Origin: Pseudomonas sp. URMO17WK12:I2
Lineage (GTDB): Bacteria > Pseudomonadota > Gammaproteobacteria > Pseudomonadales > Pseudomonadaceae
NCBI RefSeq assembly: GCF_003253735.1
Contig: NZ_QKYW01000006.1
Location: forward strand, 124,001-188,000
Length of the DNA: 64,000 nucleotides
Reading direction: 5' to 3'
Below are positions 26,054-34,252 of this stretch, piece by piece; the stretch's first letter is position 1; each line of letters starts with the position of its first letter. The position numbers and the translations under genes were made by a program. Under the pieces are notes generated by a model. The model searched no databases and was not told where the DNA came from. It saw only the letters and a program-made list of their open reading frames with translations.

Positions 26054-27344
26054 GGAAGAACTCCAACATGTCGTTGCTGTTGACGCGGTAATTGAGGTTG
26101 CCGCAGTGGCCGCCGTATGGGTACACGGTCAGGCGATCACCCATCGTACGGCGCAGGAAACCCAGGTCACCGGGGCCGAGGATCACGTCATCGGCATTGT
26201 GCATCACCGCGATTTTCGGGCTGTTCTTCAGGTAATCCTCGATGCCGTACAGACTGACCTCATTGATCAGCTGATTGATGCTGCCGCCGCCATAGCGGGC
26301 GCGCCACATGGGGATCAGTTGTTCGGCCATGTAGCAGTCGAAGTCGCACTGCAGCGCACGGCGAAAGAATGGGGTCAGGCTGGTGCCTTCGCCAATCGGG
26401 TAGTCGACCGGGGTGATCAGGCCACGGCGGTTGATCAGGTCCGAGGTAAAGGCGATGTCAGCGGCCGAGAAGCGGAACGAGGTGCCGATGAGCATGGCCA
26501 TCTGCTCGTTGGTCAGGTGCTCCTTGGACTGTTGGAAGTCGTAGAGCAGGGCGTCGTTGATGTCCACGTAGCCCTTCTGCTGGAAGTAGCGGGTCAGCTT
26601 GGCCAGCACCAGCTCGTAGAAGGTGGTGCGGTTGCTGATGCCCTTGACCTGGGTCTGTACCAGGCGATCCAAGTTGGTGATCGAGGTGTACAGGTTGACC
26701 GGCGGGTTGAGCATCAGCACGCGCTTGAAGTTGAAGCTGCGGCGCGTCTCGTCCAGCTGGCTGACGAACGCCGCATGCAGGGCGCCGAGGCTGTAACCGG
26801 TCAGGTAATAGTCGGTGACCTGCAGGCGTGGGTGCTGGGCGCGCACGGCTTGCATGGCGCGGTACATGTCTTCGGCATCGTCGCGGCTGATGCCCGGGGT
26901 GGCGAAGCGCGAGGCGGAGGTCATGAAGTCGTAGCTGGTCGGCGACGACAGCTGCACGACATGGTAGCCGGCGCCGTAGAAGAGCTTCTTCAGGTACTCG
27001 GGCGTGCCGCTCGAATAATGCGCGCCGGTACCTGCGATGATGAAAATCAGCGGCGCCGGGCCGTTCTGCTCGGCCAGCCGGTAGCTCATTTTGGTGACGG
27101 CCCAGAAGTTGTCCGGCAGCTGGAATTCACGTTCCGGACGCAGGCGCACGCGGTAGTCAGCCTGCTTGATGTCGGCGTCTTCCGGCAGCTTGGGGCGCAG
27201 CTCCGGCGGCGTGGTGGCAATGGTGGCTTCGAACGGGTTGGTCAGCGGATAGCCGTAGGTCTGCGCATCGATGTCGGCGGCCCACAGGGTGGCGCTGAAC
27301 AGCAGGGTGCCAAGCAGCGCTGCAAGACGGGGAATGAAAGACAT
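26046..27344 (-). CDS. exported alpha/beta hydrolase
   Basis: A 432-residue protein with a signal peptide (LAALLGTLLFSATLWAAD). It has an alpha/beta-hydrolase fold: LIFIIAGTGAHY forms the oxyanion region, LTGYSLGALHAAF carries the nucleophile serine, HNADDVILG the aspartate and YPYGGHCGNL the histidine. It should act in the periplasm. The eight-base overlap with mlaA suggests a lipid or lipoprotein-related substrate, such as a lipase or acyl hydrolase. That is inferred from context only. Confidence 0.75.
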   Translation of the reverse strand: MSFIPRLAALLGTLLFSATLWAADIDAQTYGYPLTNPFEATIATTPPELRPKLPEDADIKQADYRVRLRPEREFQLPDNFWAVTKMSYRLAEQNGPAPLIFIIAGTGAHYSSGTPEYLKKLFYGAGYHVVQLSSPTSYDFMTSASRFATPGISRDDAEDMYRAMQAVRAQHPRLQVTDYYLTGYSLGALHAAFVSQLDETRRSFNFKRVLMLNPPVNLYTSITNLDRLVQTQVKGISNRTTFYELVLAKLTRYFQQKGYVDINDALLYDFQQSKEHLTNEQMAMLIGTSFRFSAADIAFTSDLINRRGLITPVDYPIGEGTSLTPFFRRALQCDFDCYMAEQLIPMWRARYGGGSINQLINEVSLYGIEDYLKNSPKIAVMHNADDVILGPGDLGFLRRTMGDRLTVYPYGGHCGNLNYRVNSNDMLEFFRG

Positions 27345-27620
27345 ACAAGATCCCTTTGGAAGAGAACATTCTTTTCAGAGGTGGGCCGGCAAGCCGGTGC
27401 TTTCGGCATCAGCCGCGATCAGTAGGACAACCGCCGTTGTATCAAAGTGCCATGGGAAATTCTGCCATGCTGCACACCGGGTATACCAGAAGGCAATTGG
27501 GCCGCCAACGGCCTTTGCCACGGGCGTATGCGCCAGGTTCGATCGGTACCGATTTGCCGCTTGCATCCGCCTGCCGGGAGATTATGCTGAGCGCCGTTTT
27601 CAAGCCCTCTGGAGTGCAGC

Positions 27621-27992
27621 ATGCCTCGTCGTTTATCCATCGTCGCCCTGGTGATCGCGGCGCTCGTCTGCGTGATTGCCAGTTACGCGTTGCGCTACCT
27701 GCTCATGGAAGGGGATCAGTGGGTCGGCCGCTGCGTCGAAGACCCAAGCCTTCTGGCCTGCCAGGTACGCGCCACCCTGGGCTGGATGATTCACTTGCGG
27801 GTCATTGCCTGGGCGGCGCTGGGTTGCGCGCTGCTGGCGTTCGTGCTGCCCGGCGTGTGGGGCTGGCGCCTGGCCATTCCGGGGCTGCTGCTCGGCTTGC
27901 CGGCGCTGGCGCTGTATACCGCGAGCCTCGCGGTGTTCGCAGTGGTTATTTCTCTACTTCGTCTAGTGCGTGCGCCAGCTCTGATGCGCTGA
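27621..27992 (+). CDS. small integral membrane protein
   Basis: A 123-residue protein with three hydrophobic stretches: IVALVIAALVCVIASYALRY at the N-terminus, IAWAALGCALLAFVLPGV in the middle and a long C-terminal one ending LVRAPALMR. The loop after helix one holds two cysteines (CVEDPSLLAC) that could pair in the periplasm. GGAG is seven bases before ATG. No family is recognised. It is divergent from the hydrolase-mlaA operon, with about 275 bases between. Confidence 0.65.
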   Translation: MPRRLSIVALVIAALVCVIASYALRYLLMEGDQWVGRCVEDPSLLACQVRATLGWMIHLRVIAWAALGCALLAFVLPGVWGWRLAIPGLLLGLPALALYTASLAVFAVVISLLRLVRAPALMR

Positions 27993-28070
27993 GAGCCTGT
28001 TCACGACCGTTCAGCTCGGCTTCAGCGCGTTGACTGCAAAGTGGCGGGAGCGGCTGTTGGTGCATTACCT

Positions 28071-28122
28071 GTGGGAGCGGGCCATGCCCGCGAAAAAAAT
28101 CACGGGCATGGCCCGTTCCCAC
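28071..28122. repeat. REP-like palindrome (GTGGGAGCGGGCCATGCCCG)
   Basis: GTGGGAGCGGGCCATGCCCG at 28071-28090 is mirrored by CGGGCATGGCCCGTTCCCAC ending at 28122, with one mismatch across 20 base pairs and a centre of CGAAAAAAATCA. It is the best-preserved copy of the family also present at 17594-17654. Confidence 0.8.
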
Positions 28123-28245
28123 AATGAATCGCTGAGTGGCCGTTCTTGCCTTGCAGCAATCTCTGCAATGTCGCTTGGAAAGATCGTGAACAGACCTCAA
28201 GACGCATGCTTTTCGACGTCTTGTCCGTTGTCAGCAATCAGAACC

Positions 28246-28432
28246 GTAGGGCGCATTAGCCGAAGGCGTAATGCGCCGAACGATGACCGCCACATCACAA
28301 AAACCAAATAGCCGAACACCCGGCGCGAAGCAGGGCGCTTGGTGTTGCACAGCATGTCGCCTTTCGCGGTGAACGGCGGATTACGCTCCCTGGCTTCGCC
28401 CTCGGATTACGCCTTCGGCTAATCCAGGCTAC
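28246..28432. repeat. inverted pair of ATTAGCCGAAGGCGTAAT repeats
   Basis: ATTAGCCGAAGGCGTAAT at 28255-28272 has its exact reverse complement at 28406-28423. Each is itself a partial palindrome, and the outer ends GTAGGGCG and CAGGCTAC are roughly complementary. The 130-base interior shows no gene. It looks like a dispersed extragenic repeat, possibly a small non-autonomous element. Confidence 0.65.
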
Positions 28433-28529
28433 TGGTTAATCCATCCGCACAAGGGATTTGCTCAAAGACGTTGAAAGACATGGCTCCAAGACGCCGGGCG
28501 CTACGCGGCAAGGGCAGCGCCCGAGAGCT

Positions 28530-30086
28530 TTACCGGGTTTTCGAGTGGCGCAAGCTGCGCCACAGTGCAGCCGCCAACAGGGCGCTGGTAATGGCCCAGC
28601 CGATGGCCTGCAGGTTGTCCAGGGTTTCCTCATAGAGCTGCGGCACGATGCCCGCGGCGATCAGCACCGCCAGCACGGCGATTTCCCGGCGCGGTCCTGC
28701 CACCGGGCGCAGCAGGTAAACCACTGCCGGCAACAGCAGTGCGGCGCTGGGGAAGCTGCGATAACGCGCATCGGTCACCATCGCCAGCATCATCACCGCG
28801 CCGGCGAAACCGGCTGCCGCCAGCCACCAGCCGGCACGTCGCTCCAGCCAGCCAAAGGCCTGGGCACGCCAGCCCTGCGCCGTGGACAGCGCCAGCGCCG
28901 CATGGGCCAATACCAGCAGGTTGAGGGCGAGCAGGGCGCCAGCCCACAGCCATTCGCCGACATAGCGGCTGGTCACCCAGGCCAGCTCCGCCCACAGGCC
29001 GATACAGGCGGCGCCCAATGCAGCCGCTAACGGCAGCAGCACGGCGTTGCGCGTCGAGCTCGGGCGGCCACCGACCAGCAGGCCGAAGGCCAGAACGCCA
29101 GTGCTGATGGCCAGCCACAGCGGCCAATGCGGCAGGTTGGAAACCGGCCCGGCGAGGATCGACTTGTCCTGGCGATCGGCGTCGTACAAGCCCCAGAAAC
29201 CGCCCACTGCACCCTCGCTGACGCGTTTCCAGGGTTGGTCGAAGGCTTCGATCAGGTTGTAGCGCCAGCCATGCTGCTCGGCCAGGGCGACGAAACCGCG
29301 GATAAAGGTGGCCTGGTTGACAAGGCTGGGCACCGCGGTTTCACGCTGGCGGCCTTCGCTGGGCCAGCCGGTCTCGCCGATCATGATGTCCTTGGGCGCG
29401 AACTGCTTGCCGAACAGCTCGCGTACCTCGGTCACCTCATGCAGCGCCGCGTCGATGCCGGCCGGGTTGTCTTCCCAGTACGGCAGCAGGTGGATGGTGA
29501 TGAAGTCGACCGCTGGCGCGACTTCCGGGTGCTTGAGCCAGAACTCCCAGACGTCGGCATAGGTGACCGGCTGGCTGATCTCGGCCTTGACCTGATTGAT
29601 CAGCTCGACCAGTTGCCCGCCAGTCACCTCCTTGCGCAGCAACGCTTCGTTGCCGACGATGACCGCTTCGACCACATCCGGATTTTCCTTGGCCAGCTTG
29701 ATCAGGCCCTGGATCTCGATGGCCGTGTCATGTGGGTTACGGCTGACCCAGGCGCCGGTGATCAGCTTCAAACCATGCTTGCGGGCCAGCTCCGGCAGCT
29801 TCTCCAGGCCGGTGACCGAATAGGTGCGGATGCATTGAAAGCGCTCGGCCAGCAGCGCCAGGTCGGTATCCATCTGCTCCGGGTGGATCTGCAGGGGCAG
29901 ATCGAAGGGCGACTGGTCCTTGCCGAACGGCGTGTAGGACGCGCATTGCAGCTTGTGCGTCGGTGTGGCCGCGTCGGCCAGTACCACCGGCTTGCCGATG
30001 GTTTGCCAGAGGCTGCCCAGCGCGAGAAAACCGACAATGCAGGCACAGAGATAGGGGAGCAGAGGAAAGCGGGCGGTGGCGGGCAT
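28530..30086 (-). CDS. GH17-family membrane beta-glucan enzyme
   Basis: A 518-residue protein. An N-terminal signal anchor is followed by a glycoside hydrolase 17 domain (about residues 45-300) with the acid/base glutamate in AVIVGNEALLR and the nucleophile in IMIGETGWPSEG. The C-terminal 200 residues form about seven membrane helices. In Pseudomonas, GH17 domains carry out beta-1,3-glucan transglycosylation, as in cyclic or branched periplasmic glucan synthesis. This combination of exported GH17 domain and membrane helices would fit such a role; there is no glycosyltransferase 2 domain as in NdvB. Confidence 0.8.
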   Translation of the reverse strand: MPATARFPLLPYLCACIVGFLALGSLWQTIGKPVVLADAATPTHKLQCASYTPFGKDQSPFDLPLQIHPEQMDTDLALLAERFQCIRTYSVTGLEKLPELARKHGLKLITGAWVSRNPHDTAIEIQGLIKLAKENPDVVEAVIVGNEALLRKEVTGGQLVELINQVKAEISQPVTYADVWEFWLKHPEVAPAVDFITIHLLPYWEDNPAGIDAALHEVTEVRELFGKQFAPKDIMIGETGWPSEGRQRETAVPSLVNQATFIRGFVALAEQHGWRYNLIEAFDQPWKRVSEGAVGGFWGLYDADRQDKSILAGPVSNLPHWPLWLAISTGVLAFGLLVGGRPSSTRNAVLLPLAAALGAACIGLWAELAWVTSRYVGEWLWAGALLALNLLVLAHAALALSTAQGWRAQAFGWLERRAGWWLAAAGFAGAVMMLAMVTDARYRSFPSAALLLPAVVYLLRPVAGPRREIAVLAVLIAAGIVPQLYEETLDNLQAIGWAITSALLAAALWRSLRHSKTR

Positions 30087-30268
30087 GGTCGAACACGCAT
30101 GGAAATGGAGACGCGCATCTTAGCGGCGAGCAAGGGCTTTAGATAGACACGGTAAAAGTAGTTACAAAGGCTGCTTTGACGTGGCGCTCAGACTGGCTAT
30201 TTTCATCGTGCGGCGTGAGGAACACCCGCGTCGCTCAACTCGAGTGGAACTTACAGAGGATGTTGATC

Positions 30269-30595
30269 ATGCTGAAAACTACCCTGCAAGCCCTGTTGTT
30301 TTCCGTGGTTGCCAGTGCGTCACTGCTGGCCAGCGCCAATGAGGCCGCGAAGGCGCCGGCTTCCGAGCCGGTGGCCCAGCAAGTGGCGGAACTCAATCCC
30401 ATCAACCTCAATACTGCCGACGCCGAGACCCTGCAACGCGAGCTCAGTGGCGTTGGCGCGGTAAAGGCACAGGCCATCGTCGCTTATCGCGATACCCATG
30501 GTGATTTTGCCTCGGTGGATGAACTGCTCGAAGTCAAAGGCATCGGCGCCGCATTGCTCGAACGCAACCGCGACAAGCTGACCATCAGCCAATAG
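30269..30595 (+). CDS. ComEA-type secreted helix-hairpin-helix protein
   Basis: A 108-residue protein. A signal peptide (LQALLFSVVASASLLASA) precedes a short linker and two helix-hairpin-helix motifs (INLNTADAETLQRELSGVGAVKA and VDELLEVKGIGAALLERN), as in ComEA. ComEA binds incoming DNA in the periplasm during natural transformation. Short free-standing copies are common in gammaproteobacteria and need not mean competence. ATG 30269 is used because GAGG lies nine bases before it. A strong terminator follows, so it is separate from fliE. Confidence 0.82.
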   Translation: MLKTTLQALLFSVVASASLLASANEAAKAPASEPVAQQVAELNPINLNTADAETLQRELSGVGAVKAQAIVAYRDTHGDFASVDELLEVKGIGAALLERNRDKLTISQ

Positions 30596-30610
30596 CTGCT
30601 GGGGTTCCAG

Positions 30611-30641
30611 GCCGCGCCTCCTCCGGGAGGCGCGGCTTTTT
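30611..30641 (+). terminator. Rho-independent terminator after the ComEA-like gene
   Basis: GCCGCGCCTCC, loop TCCG, GGAGGCGCGGC, then TTTTT: an 11-base-pair perfect stem with a U tract. It insulates the flagellar cluster from upstream transcription. Confidence 0.93.
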
Positions 30642-30752
30642 CATGGGCACAACTTTTCATCGCCGCATCGCTATCTCCAGCCTGGCCGTCGACGCTGGCG
30701 CGCTTTCTGCTTCGCTCTGTTGATGAACGCAGATTTACGGCGCCCAGGTAGT

Positions 30753-30768
30753 TGGCACCCTTGTTGCA
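30753..30768 (+). promoter_or_regulatory. sigma-54 promoter of the fliE operon
   Basis: TTGGCACCCTTGTTGCA matches the RpoN consensus (YTGGCAC-N5-TTGCW), with GG at 30754-30755 and GC at 30766-30767, exactly twelve bases apart. Transcription would begin near 30779, about 45 bases before fliE. An enhancer-binding activator such as FleQ or FleR would be needed. Confidence 0.88.
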
Positions 30769-30825
30769 ACCACCCTTGCAAAGCACACGCGGCGTCAAAA
30801 AACCGCGGTCAGTGGAGGAAAGGTC

Positions 30826-31155
30826 ATGAGTCAGGGTGTCGCGTTCAACCGTTTAATGCTGGAAATGCGCTCCATGCAGGCCGAGGCCATGGCGCGCAAG
30901 CCAGCTGTGCCCCAGGCCCAGGAAGTCGGCGCGCCGAGCTTCTCGGACATGCTCGGGCAGGCGGTGAACAAGGTCAGCGAAACCCAGCAGGCAGCCGGCC
31001 AACTGGCCAACGCCTTCGAAATGGGCCAGAGCGGCGTCGACCTCACCGACGTGATGATCGCCTCGCAAAAATCCAGTGTCTCGTTCCAGGCCATGACCCA
31101 AGTGCGCAACAAGCTGGTTCAAGCCTATCAAGACATCATGCAGATGCCGGTTTAA
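30826..31155 (+). CDS. fliE: flagellar basal-body protein FliE
   Basis: A 109-residue FliE, the adaptor between the MS ring and the proximal rod. The C-terminal core [35 protein letters not shown] is characteristic and is where FliE packs against FliF. AGGAAAGGTC precedes the ATG. First gene of fliEFGHIJ, 16 bases before fliF, driven by the sigma-54 site upstream. Confidence 0.96.
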   Translation: MSQGVAFNRLMLEMRSMQAEAMARKPAVPQAQEVGAPSFSDMLGQAVNKVSETQQAAGQLANAFEMGQSGVDLTDVMIASQKSSVSFQAMTQVRNKLVQAYQDIMQMPV

Positions 31156-31171
31156 GGGGTAGATTTCGATC

Positions 31172-32974
31172 ATGGCCGACGCTCTCGCCGCAAACGTACC
31201 TGCCACCACCGCCGACAACGCGCCGAAGAAGCCCTTGTTCGGGCTGACCTTCCTGGAAAATCTCTCCGACATGCCGTTGCTGCGCCAGGCTGGCCTGCTG
31301 GTTGGCCTGGCCGCTAGCGTGGCGATCGGCTTTGCCGTGGTACTGTGGTCCCAGCAGCCCGAGTACAAGCCGTTGTACGGCAGCCTCGAGGGCATGGATG
31401 CGCGCAGCGTGATGGAAACCCTGGCCGCCGCCAATATCGATTACACCATCGAGCCGAACTCCGGTGCGCTGCTGGTCAAATCCTCGGATCTGGCCCAGGC
31501 GCGTATTCGCCTGGCCTCCGCCGGCGTGGCGCCGACCGATACCAGCATCGGTTTCGAGATCCTCGACAAGGAGCAGGGCCTGGGCACCAGCCAGTTCATG
31601 GAGGCGACCCGCTACCGTCGCGGCCTGGAAGGCGAACTGGCGCGCACCGTGTCGAGCCTCAACAACGTCAAGGCCGCTCGCGTTCACCTGGCAATCCCGA
31701 AGAGTTCGGTGTTCGTGCGTGACGAGCGCAAGCCGAGCGCCTCGGTACTCGTAGAGCTTTACTCGGGTCGCAACCTGGAGCCAAGCCAGGTGATGGCCAT
31801 CGTCAACCTGGTGGCCAGCAGCGTGCCGGAGATGGACAAGGGTCAAGTTACCGTCGTCGATCAGAAGGGTAACTTGCTGTCCGATCAGCAGAACATGTCC
31901 GAGCTGAGCATGGCTGGCAAGCAGTTCGACTACAGCCGCCGCATGGAAAGCCTGTTCACCCAGCGCGTGCACAACATTCTGCAGCCGGTGCTTGGCGTGG
32001 GGCGCTACAAGGCCGAAGTATCCGCTGACGTGGACTTCAGTGCCGTCGAGTCGACTTCGGAAACCTTCAACCCGGATCAGCCGGCGCTGCGCAGCGAGCA
32101 GCAGGTCAACGAACAGCGCAGCAGCGGCAGTGGCCCGCAGGGCGTTCCGGGGGCACTGAGCAATCAGCCGCCCGGCCCGGCGACCGCGCCCCAGCAGGCT
32201 GGTGGTGCCGCCGCACCTGGCGGTCCGATTGCCCCCGGTCAGCCGCTGGTCGATGCCAATGGCCAGCAGATCATGGATCCGGCCACCGGCCAGCCGATGC
32301 TGGCGCCGTACCCGGCCGACAAGCGTGATCAGTCGACCCGCAACTTCGAACTCGATCGCTCGGTCAGTTACACCAAACAGCAGCAGGGTCGCCTGCGCCG
32401 GCTTTCCGTCGCCGTGGTGGTCGATGACCAGCTGCGGGTCGACCCGGCCACCGGCGAAGCCACTCGGGTGCCATGGACCAGCGATGACCTGGCGCGTTTC
32501 ACTCGCCTGGTGCAGGACTCGGTCGGCTTCGATGCCAGCCGCGGCGACAGCGTCAGTGTGATCAACACGCCGTTCAGCAGTGAAACCGCGGAAGTGATCG
32601 AAGTGCCGTGGTACCAGAGCGAGCTGTTCCTGATGGCCATGGGCGGTCTCAAGTCGCTGTTCCCGGCGCTGCTGATCTTCCTGCTGGTGTGGTTCGTGCT
32701 GCGCCCGGTGTTGAACAACATCACCGGTGGCGGCAAGGGCAAGGAACTGGCCCTGGCGGGCGGCGGCCGCGATGGTGATGTCGACCTCGGCGAAATGGGC
32801 GGCATGGACGGCCTGGCCTCTGATCGGGTGAGCCTCGGCGGGCCGCAAAGCATTATGTTGCCAAGCCCGAGCGAGGGGTATGATGCACAACTGAACGCGA
32901 TCAAGAGTCTGGTCGCCGAAGATCCGGGCCGCGTCGCCCAGGTAGTCAAAGACTGGATCAATGCCGATGAATGA
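31172..32974 (+). CDS. fliF: flagellar MS-ring protein FliF
   Basis: A 600-residue MS-ring protein. The first membrane segment (LLRQAGLLVGLAASVAIGFAVVLW) is at about residues 37-60. The ring-building YscJ-like domains follow (SLEGMDARSVMETL, LEGELARTVSSLNNVKAARVHLAIP). A Pro/Gly/Gln-rich periplasmic insert is at about 320-370. The second membrane segment (LFPALLIFLLVWFVLRPV) and a C-terminal FliG-binding tail (LNAIKSLVAEDPGRVAQVVKDWI) complete it. Its end overlaps the start of fliG. Confidence 0.97.
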   Translation: MADALAANVPATTADNAPKKPLFGLTFLENLSDMPLLRQAGLLVGLAASVAIGFAVVLWSQQPEYKPLYGSLEGMDARSVMETLAAANIDYTIEPNSGALLVKSSDLAQARIRLASAGVAPTDTSIGFEILDKEQGLGTSQFMEATRYRRGLEGELARTVSSLNNVKAARVHLAIPKSSVFVRDERKPSASVLVELYSGRNLEPSQVMAIVNLVASSVPEMDKGQVTVVDQKGNLLSDQQNMSELSMAGKQFDYSRRMESLFTQRVHNILQPVLGVGRYKAEVSADVDFSAVESTSETFNPDQPALRSEQQVNEQRSSGSGPQGVPGALSNQPPGPATAPQQAGGAAAPGGPIAPGQPLVDANGQQIMDPATGQPMLAPYPADKRDQSTRNFELDRSVSYTKQQQGRLRRLSVAVVVDDQLRVDPATGEATRVPWTSDDLARFTRLVQDSVGFDASRGDSVSVINTPFSSETAEVIEVPWYQSELFLMAMGGLKSLFPALLIFLLVWFVLRPVLNNITGGGKGKELALAGGGRDGDVDLGEMGGMDGLASDRVSLGGPQSIMLPSPSEGYDAQLNAIKSLVAEDPGRVAQVVKDWINADE

Positions 32975-33983
32975 GAACCGCACTACCGCCAAGATGAGCA
33001 AGGTCGAGAAGGCCGCGATTCTGCTGCTTTCGCTCGGTGAGACCGATGCCGCTCAGGTGCTTCGCCACCTGGGCCCCAAGGAGGTTCAGCGCGTGGGCGT
33101 GGCCATGGCCGCCATGCGCAACATCCATCGCGAGCAGGTCGAGCAGGTGATGGGCGAGTTCGTCGAAACCGTCGGCGACCAGACCAGTCTCGGCGTTGGC
33201 GCCGATGGCTATATCCGCAAGATGCTCACCCAGGCGCTTGGCGAGGACAAGGCCGGCAACCTGATCGACCGTATCCTGCTCGGCGGCAGCACCAGCGGCC
33301 TGGACAGCCTGAAGTGGATGGAGCCGCGCGCGGTCGCCGACGTGATTCGCTACGAGCACCCGCAAATCCAGGCCATCGTGGTCGCCTACCTGGACCCCGA
33401 CCAGGCCGGCGAAGTGCTGGGTCACTTCGACCACAAGGTGCGCCTGGATATCGTCCTGCGCGTCTCGTCCCTGAATACCGTGCAGCCGGCGGCGCTCAAG
33501 GAACTCAACCTGATTCTGGAGAAGCAGTTCTCCGGCAGCTCCAACACCACCCGCGCCACCATGGGCGGCGTGAAGCGTGCCGCGGACATCATGAACTACC
33601 TCGACAGCTCGGTCGAAGGGCCGCTGATGGATTCGATCCGCGAGATCGACGAGGACCTGTCGTCGCAGATCGAGGACCTGATGTTCGTCTTCGACAACCT
33701 GGCCGACGTCGACGACCGCGGTATCCAGGCGCTGTTGCGCGAGGTCTCGTCCGACGTGCTGGTGCTGGCCCTCAAGGGCGCCGACGAGGCGATCAAGGAA
33801 AAGGTCTTCAAGAACATGTCCAAACGTGCGGCCGAGCTGCTGCGTGACGACCTGGAGGCCAAGGGGCCGGTGCGGGTCAGCGACGTGGAAACGGCGCAGA
33901 AGGAAATCCTCACCATTGCCCGGCGCATGGCCGAGGCTGGCGAGATCGTGCTTGGCGGCAAGGGCGGCGAGGAGATGGTTTGA
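32967..33983 (+). CDS. fliG: flagellar motor switch protein FliG
   Basis: A 338-residue rotor protein linking the MS ring to FliM and carrying the torque helix that meets the stator. EKAAILLLSLGETDAAQVL starts the N-domain, the middle-domain motif EHPQIQAIVVAYLDPDQA binds FliM, and the C-domain contains MFVFDNLADVDDRGIQALLREV. ATG 32967 gives the length of the P. aeruginosa protein; an ATG two codons earlier is possible. It overlaps the fliF stop. The gene is followed by a palindromic insertion instead of running straight into fliH. Confidence 0.95.
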   Translation: MNENRTTAKMSKVEKAAILLLSLGETDAAQVLRHLGPKEVQRVGVAMAAMRNIHREQVEQVMGEFVETVGDQTSLGVGADGYIRKMLTQALGEDKAGNLIDRILLGGSTSGLDSLKWMEPRAVADVIRYEHPQIQAIVVAYLDPDQAGEVLGHFDHKVRLDIVLRVSSLNTVQPAALKELNLILEKQFSGSSNTTRATMGGVKRAADIMNYLDSSVEGPLMDSIREIDEDLSSQIEDLMFVFDNLADVDDRGIQALLREVSSDVLVLALKGADEAIKEKVFKNMSKRAAELLRDDLEAKGPVRVSDVETAQKEILTIARRMAEAGEIVLGGKGGEEMV

Positions 33984-34252
33984 ACAGGGTCTATTCCCGT
34001 TTCGCCACGGCCGCGCCGGAGCCAGTTTTTGCGCGGGGCAAGGCATGAGGAGAGAAGTTTGGTTATTCCAAATGAACGACGAGTAACGCAGCAGCGCGCA
34101 AAAACTGGCCCGGCCCTCCGGGTTGCGCGGCAAATGGCGCCAGGCGGCGTTGCGGAACTTGGCAAGGGGGCAACCATTGCCAGCGTTCCGCGCCTTGCCT
34201 GGTGCCATTTGGCGCAGCAACGCGGCTCGTGTCGAAACGGGAACAGACCCTG
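33984..34252. mobile_element. MITE-like palindromic element between fliG and fliH
   Basis: Inverted ends of 20 bases with one mismatch: CAGGGTCTATTCCCGTTTCG at 33985-34004 and its complement at 34233-34252. Two long internal hairpins: GCCAGTTTTTGCGC (34021-34034) pairs exactly with 34096-34109, around a small TTTGG-TTATT-CCAAA hairpin. GTTGCGC...GCGGAAC (34122-34158) pairs imperfectly with 34185-34221. TGA flanks both sides (fliG stop, and TGATGG at fliH), which would fit a 3-base target duplication. No coding sequence. A structured, non-autonomous, MITE-like element is the best reading; transposition is inferred. Confidence 0.75.

Larger units (their letters stand above)
27993..28529. other. 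repeat-rich intergenic region
   Basis: About 540 bases between convergent genes with no coding signal. It holds a REP-like palindrome at 28071-28122 and a pair of inverted 18-base copies of ATTAGCCGAAGGCGTAAT. Near 28496-28524 CGGGCGCT and AGCGCCCG form a further hairpin just beyond the GH17 gene stop. Confidence 0.6.

Noticed and set aside
31136..33001. Minus-strand open frame of about 620 codons opposite fliF
   Set aside because: Rich in His, Gln and Arg, typical antisense composition; fliF on the other strand is certain.
34229..34252. GTG at 34229 as the start of fliH
   Set aside because: It would make the element's terminal repeat coding and add residues not matching the conserved FliH start; ATG 34253 fits better, though the GTG cannot be excluded.
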